DNA from: Azospirillum lipoferum 4B
Lineage (GTDB): Bacteria; Pseudomonadota; Alphaproteobacteria; Azospirillales; Azospirillaceae
DNA length: 64,000 nt
NCBI RefSeq assembly: GCF_000283655.1
Contig: NC_016588.1
Location: 186,001 to 250,000 of the forward strand
Direction: 5' to 3'
Below, piece after piece: positions 60,829-64,000 of the stretch; positions within the stretch are counted from its first letter, which is position 1, and each line of letters starts with the position of its first letter. The notes beneath the pieces are model-generated. The model did no database searches. It was given only the letters and a program-made list of their open reading frames with translations, and was not told the origin of the DNA. The position numbers and the translations under genes are program-made.

Positions 60829-62301
60829 TCAGCTTCTGAGCGCCGCCACCTGACGCAGGGCCTGCTCGGCGGCACCGAACACGCTGTCCCAGTCGCCGGG
60901 GGTGGTCTGGCGGAACAGGCGCATCGACGGATACCAGGGGGTGGTGTCGCCGCCCTTGCCGTCGCCGCCCTTGCCGTCGCCATAGACCCAGTAGGGCATG
61001 AACTGCAGCAGGTTCCACACCGGGCGGCCGAGAGAGCCGGCCAGATGCGCCACCGAGCTGTCGGTCATGATCACCAGATCGAGCCGCTCCAGCACCGCCG
61101 CGGTGTCGGCGAAGTCGTTGAAGTGCGGCCCCAGCGGCGTGATCAGGGTGGAGGTGCCGAGTGTGGCCAGCTCCGCCTCCGGCGGGCCCTTCTGGATGCT
61201 GTAGAGCCGCACCTTCGGCACGTCGAGGAAGCGCAGGAAGCGGCTGAGCGTGGTGGCGCGCCGTGCGTTGTCCTTGAAGGTGACGCGGCCGGACCAGATG
61301 ATGCCGACCTTGATCGTGCCGTCATGGCCGGGCACCAGCCGGGCGGCCTTCTCGCGCGCTTCGGCCGGGACGCTCAGGCGGGTGGGCGGCGGCACCGTGT
61401 CGATGGTGGTGCCCAGCCGGTGCGGCAGGCTCATCAGCGGGCAATGGACGTCGTAGGCGGGATAGGCGGTGCCGGCGCGCACGAAGCCGTCGAGGCCCTC
61501 CAGCCCGGACAGCAGGCGCTGCAGCTCCGGATGGCATTCCATCAGGACCCGGCCGCCGCGCGCCTTGACCAGCGGCACATAGCGCGCGGTCAGCAGCACG
61601 TCGCCGAAGCCCTGTTCGGTGGTCAGCAGGATGGTCTTGCCGTTCAGCGGCCCGCCGTCCCACATCGGCCCTTCGGCGATGCGGTTCTGGTAGCTGGGCA
61701 GCGACAGGCGGGAGTCGTAGTCGCGGAAACCCTCGGCATAGCGGCCGACCTGCAGCAGCGTCAGGGCGCGGTCCCACAGCAGCCCCGGATCGTTGGGCTT
61801 GGCGCGCAGGGCGACGTCCAGGATCTCCAGCGCGCGGTCGAAGCGGCAGCCGTGGCGCAGCGCCACCACCAGATTGCCCAGCAGGCTGGGATTGCCGCCC
61901 GACAGCACCACCGCATGTTCCTGCGCGGCGACGGCCTCGTCATAGCGCTCCACGTCGCCCAGGACATTGCCCAGGTTGGTCCAGGCGCCGACATGGCGCT
62001 GGTCGATCTCCAGAGCGCGCCGCTGGCAGGCGATCGCCGGCTCCGGCTTGCCGGCCTGCCGCAGCAGGGCGCCCAGCGCGCTCCACACGTTGGGGTCGTT
62101 GGGCTGCTGCTCCAGCATCCGTTCCAGCATGTCGATGCTGAGTCCGTGGGAGCCGGACTGGGCGGGTGGCTGGGGCGCCGCCTTGGGAGCGGCCGCCGGG
62201 GCAGGCTCCGGGACGGACGATACCGGACGGGGCAAGGCCTGAAGGGGGGAGGCTGCCGCAGGGGACGGCGCCGGGGCGGCCTGGGTGATGTTTGCCTTCA
62301 T
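60829..62301 (-). CDS. TPR protein with family 9-like glycosyltransferase domain
   Basis: The 490-residue protein has a Pro/Ala-rich start (residues 1-50), about four TPR repeats (NVWSALGALLRQAGKPEPAI, AWTNLGNVLGDVERYDEAVA), and a GT-B-like domain (LTTEQGFGDVLLTARYVPLV, VGIIWSGRVTFKDNARRATT, IMTDSSVAHLAGSLGRPVW). Its end (TTPWYPSMRLFRQTTPGDWD) matches the protein at 37807-39609, so the two are paralogues. It lacks an evident signal peptide and may glycosylate a protein or lipid in the cytosol. A twofold GKGGD repeat before the end differs from the paralogue. Confidence 0.82.
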   Translation of the reverse strand: MKANITQAAPAPSPAAASPLQALPRPVSSVPEPAPAAAPKAAPQPPAQSGSHGLSIDMLERMLEQQPNDPNVWSALGALLRQAGKPEPAIACQRRALEIDQRHVGAWTNLGNVLGDVERYDEAVAAQEHAVVLSGGNPSLLGNLVVALRHGCRFDRALEILDVALRAKPNDPGLLWDRALTLLQVGRYAEGFRDYDSRLSLPSYQNRIAEGPMWDGGPLNGKTILLTTEQGFGDVLLTARYVPLVKARGGRVLMECHPELQRLLSGLEGLDGFVRAGTAYPAYDVHCPLMSLPHRLGTTIDTVPPPTRLSVPAEAREKAARLVPGHDGTIKVGIIWSGRVTFKDNARRATTLSRFLRFLDVPKVRLYSIQKGPPEAELATLGTSTLITPLGPHFNDFADTAAVLERLDLVIMTDSSVAHLAGSLGRPVWNLLQFMPYWVYGDGKGGDGKGGDTTPWYPSMRLFRQTTPGDWDSVFGAAEQALRQVAALRS

Positions 62302-62423
62302 CTCGTCGTCGCTGGTGGTCGGCAGTCGGTCTGGAGCGTGTGCAGGGCATAGACGGCTACTCCTGGAGAGTCAAACCGTCCCTTCGGCCACGCCTGTGTG
62401 CTTTGTGTGTCGGGCCGGGAGCG

Positions 62424-62828
62424 TCAGCGCCGCCGCAGGTCCTGCAGGTCGATGTCGTCGATCCGGAAGCCGGCCTGCCGCAGCGCCTTCAGCACGATCA
62501 CCTTCTGGGCGGTGCCTTCGCGTGCGGCGGCCTGGCGCAGCTCCTCCACCAGATAGTCCGGCAGCATCGCCTGCCACGGCCGGGTCGGCGCCGGTCGGAC
62601 GATGGTGGGGGCGGGGGCGGGCTGGGGAGTGGGGGCTTGCGGATGGGAGGGGGCGGGTGCGGCGGGCGGCTCCGTCTCGGTCGGCAGGAAGCCCTTGCTC
62701 AATCCATACTGGCGGATCGGGTCGACATCGTCCGTCCCCAGCCCGCCGATCCCGATCCCGCCCAGCGGAGGACGGGCCGGCTTGGCGGCAGGCTTCAGGG
62801 GAGGCTTGGCGGGGCTGTCGGTCGACAT
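62424..62828 (-). CDS. Ribbon-helix-helix-like protein, possible partition factor
   Basis: The 134-residue protein has a disordered first half rich in Pro, Ala and Lys. Its C-terminal domain PWQAMLPDYLVEELRQAAAR followed by EGTAQKVIVLKALRQAGF and a basic end (LQDLRRR) has the strand-helix-helix pattern of ribbon-helix-helix proteins. Similar small proteins accompany ParA on plasmids, but no parA is in the window. Upstream lie many TCATGA palindromes and a long inverted repeat that could be its sites. ATG 62828 is the best start; longer frames are not coding-like. An antitoxin is the main alternative. Confidence 0.6.
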   Translation of the reverse strand: MSTDSPAKPPLKPAAKPARPPLGGIGIGGLGTDDVDPIRQYGLSKGFLPTETEPPAAPAPSHPQAPTPQPAPAPTIVRPAPTRPWQAMLPDYLVEELRQAAAREGTAQKVIVLKALRQAGFRIDDIDLQDLRRR

Positions 62829-62874
62829 GGGCACTCCGGTCAGGACGGCACCGGCTTGGGGCCGGCGGGGTAAG

Positions 62875-63368
62875 CCATGAAGCAATATCATGACTTGGTG
62901 TCCTGTCTTCGCGCCATGTGGCGGGGGCGAAGCGCGCCGCGACGGAAAGCCGGCCGGCGTGGCGCGGGAACCACAGGGGGATGGCGGGGCAATGTGATGG
63001 AGAGATGTCATGAAATAAGGGCATGAGATTGTGCGTGCGGCCGGCGGGGCGATCCGGGGACGGGGCAGTCCGCATGGCTGGATGCCCGATCGGATAAAGC
63101 CATGGCACGGTATTGAGACAATAAGTCATGAAATGAGATGGTGGAATGGTCTCCTGCTCCTGTGGGACTGCCTCACCCTTGGGCCACGGGCGCTTCGCGG
63201 CGGCGCTTGCCTGCCCGTCCATTTTGGCCGTCCGGCTTGAGGCGGCATCGCGTGGAGACGGATGTGCGGGGAAAAGCACCGCTTCCTCCTGCCGGGGGGC
63301 CAGCAGGAAGCCATCTAAAATCGTCATGTCCTATTTTCATGATTGATGAACATGAAAATAGGACATGA
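62875..63368. other. Cluster of TCATGA motifs: candidate centromere/operator
   Basis: No gene is seen over 62829-63460. The hexamer TCATGA or one-base variants occurs at 62875 (CCATGA), 62888, 63008, 63021 (GCATGA), 63126, 63336 and on both arms of the inverted repeat at 63324-63368. GTCATGAAAT is repeated exactly at 63007-63016 and 63125-63134. Such spaced palindromes next to a small DNA-binding protein resemble plasmid partition sites or operators. Confidence 0.5.
63324..63368. repeat. Perfect 18-bp inverted repeat
   Basis: The arms 63324-63341 and 63351-63368 are perfectly complementary over 18 bases (TCATGTCCTATTTTCATG on the left) with a nine-base loop. It is AT-rich in a GC-rich region and lies about 90 bases past the stop of the TPR-repeat gene. 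It has no U-run on either side, so a simple terminator is less likely than a protein-binding site. Confidence 0.8.
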
Positions 63369-63460
63369 TGAATAGGTGGCTTCTGGTCGGCACCGACCTG
63401 GGAAGGAGCGCCCCGGTCGGTGCGGCTTTCCGGTCAGAACGGTCCAGACAACCGGCCCAC

Positions 63461-64000
63461 TCAACCCGGCTCCAGCCCCTGCGCCCGCTCGAACCACTGC
63501 TGCGCCTCCTCCTCCCGGCCCAGTTGGGAGAGGCAATGGCCGACAGCTTCCAGGCTGATGCTGAGGCTCTGGTGATTGATGCGCTGGTGGATGTCGCCCT
63601 TCTGCGTGGCGTCGACCGCCTTCTCGAACCAGGGCAGCGCGTCGGCGAAGCGGCCTTGGCGGGATAGGCAGATGCCGATCTCATGCAGGCTGGTGCCTAG
63701 GCTCTGGTGATCGATGCGCTGGTGGATGTCGCCCTTCCGCGCTGCGTTGACCGCCTTCTCGAACCAGGGCTGCGCTTTGGCAAAGCGGCCTTGGCGATAC
63801 AGGCAGTTGCCGATCCCATGCAGGCTGACGCCGAGGCTTTCGTGATTGATGCGCTGGTGGATGTCGCCCTTCTGCTTGGCGTCGACCGCCTTCTCGAGCC
63901 AGGGCTGCGCGTCGACGAAGCGGCCTTGTTTGAACAGACAGTTGCCGATCTGATGCAGGCTGACGCCGAGGCCCTGGTGATCGATGCGCTGGTGGATGTC
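63461..64000 (-). CDS. TPR-like repeat protein, C-terminal part
   Basis: The last 179 residues of a longer protein are in the window. They consist of four near-identical 45-residue units, each of the form KGDIHQRIDHQSLGTSLHEI followed by GICLSRQGRFADALPWFEKA and VDATQ. The end is QWFERAQGLEPG before the stop. The Gly and Ala spacing and the WFEKA helix are TPR-like, but 45 residues is longer than the canonical 34. It should form a helical superhelix that binds another protein. The start lies outside the window. High similarity between units shows recent expansion. Confidence 0.75.
   Translation of the reverse strand, partial: DIHQRIDHQGLGVSLHQIGNCLFKQGRFVDAQPWLEKAVDAKQKGDIHQRINHESLGVSLHGIGNCLYRQGRFAKAQPWFEKAVNAARKGDIHQRIDHQSLGTSLHEIGICLSRQGRFADALPWFEKAVDATQKGDIHQRINHQSLSISLEAVGHCLSQLGREEEAQQWFERAQGLEPG
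63578..64000. repeat. 135-bp tandem repeats
   Basis: The anchor GATGCGCTGGTGGATGTCGC recurs at 63578, 63713, 63848 and 63983, exactly 135 bases apart (45 codons), and the array continues past the window edge. The units differ by only a few bases each. Confidence 0.9.

Noticed and set aside
63324-63368. Rho-independent terminator of the TPR-repeat gene
   Set aside because: The stem is AT-rich and no T-run follows on either strand. A binding site is more plausible.
63578-64000. CRISPR array
   Set aside because: The repeats are 135 bp, contiguous, without unique spacers, and in frame with a protein.

Overview
The window reads as a piece of a very GC-rich alphaproteobacterial replicon, most likely from a member of the Rhodospirillales such as Azospirillum. 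This rests on the high GC, the codon use, the gene families and the mixture of polysaccharide and plasmid genes; no database search was possible. A RepA-type initiator gene with inverted and direct iterons around it (5719-7464), a possible partition locus near the right end (62424-63368), a serine recombinase, a DUF1612-type plasmid gene and three toxin-antitoxin modules point to a plasmid or chromid. Translation factor IF-3 and methylthioadenosine phosphorylase are also encoded here, which favours a chromid-like replicon carrying housekeeping genes.

Most of the window builds or exports surface sugar. From the left, on the minus strand, come a partial flippase and the pseudaminic acid genes pseC and pseB, then a family 4 glycosyltransferase. 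After the replication origin, mtnP and a lone tnpB, manC makes GDP-mannose. A brnTA module and a type I secretion operon (small protein, ABC exporter, HlyD adaptor) follow. At 16842-22456 a GtrA-like flippase, a GtrB-like glycosyltransferase and a GtrC-like membrane glycosyltransferase sit beside UDP-xylose synthase and UDP-glucose dehydrogenase. galE follows. A long minus-strand operon (33324 down to 23896) then encodes wzm, wzt, a giant methyltransferase/double-glycosyltransferase and rfbC-B-D-A: an ABC-transporter-dependent, rhamnose-containing polysaccharide pathway. Next to it, divergently transcribed, are a sulfotransferase, cysD and a cysNC gene broken by an internal deletion, a layout resembling nodH-nodPQ sulfation of a surface glycan.

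The right half is more mixed: an HEXXH protein, two paralogous TPR plus family 9-like glycosyltransferases, a WbpA-type UDP-GlcNAc dehydrogenase, an MNT/HEPN pair whose HEPN gene is frameshifted, higBA with a clear promoter/operator, infC with an ATA start, two hybrid sensor kinases flanking a D,D-carboxypeptidase, a MerR-controlled Zn/Cd/Pb-type ATPase with a DUF411 protein, an acyltransferase, and a fused sugar nucleotidyltransferase/heptose-bisphosphate phosphatase. The window ends in a protein made of near-identical 45-residue TPR-like repeats.

No rRNA, tRNA or CRISPR array was seen. The points most worth following up are the iteron origin and its 24-bp inverted repeat, the inverted-repeat/TCATGA cluster near the right end, the broken cysNC beside a sulfotransferase, probable AUU and AUA start codons (ugd, infC), and the start-codon minisatellite of wzt.
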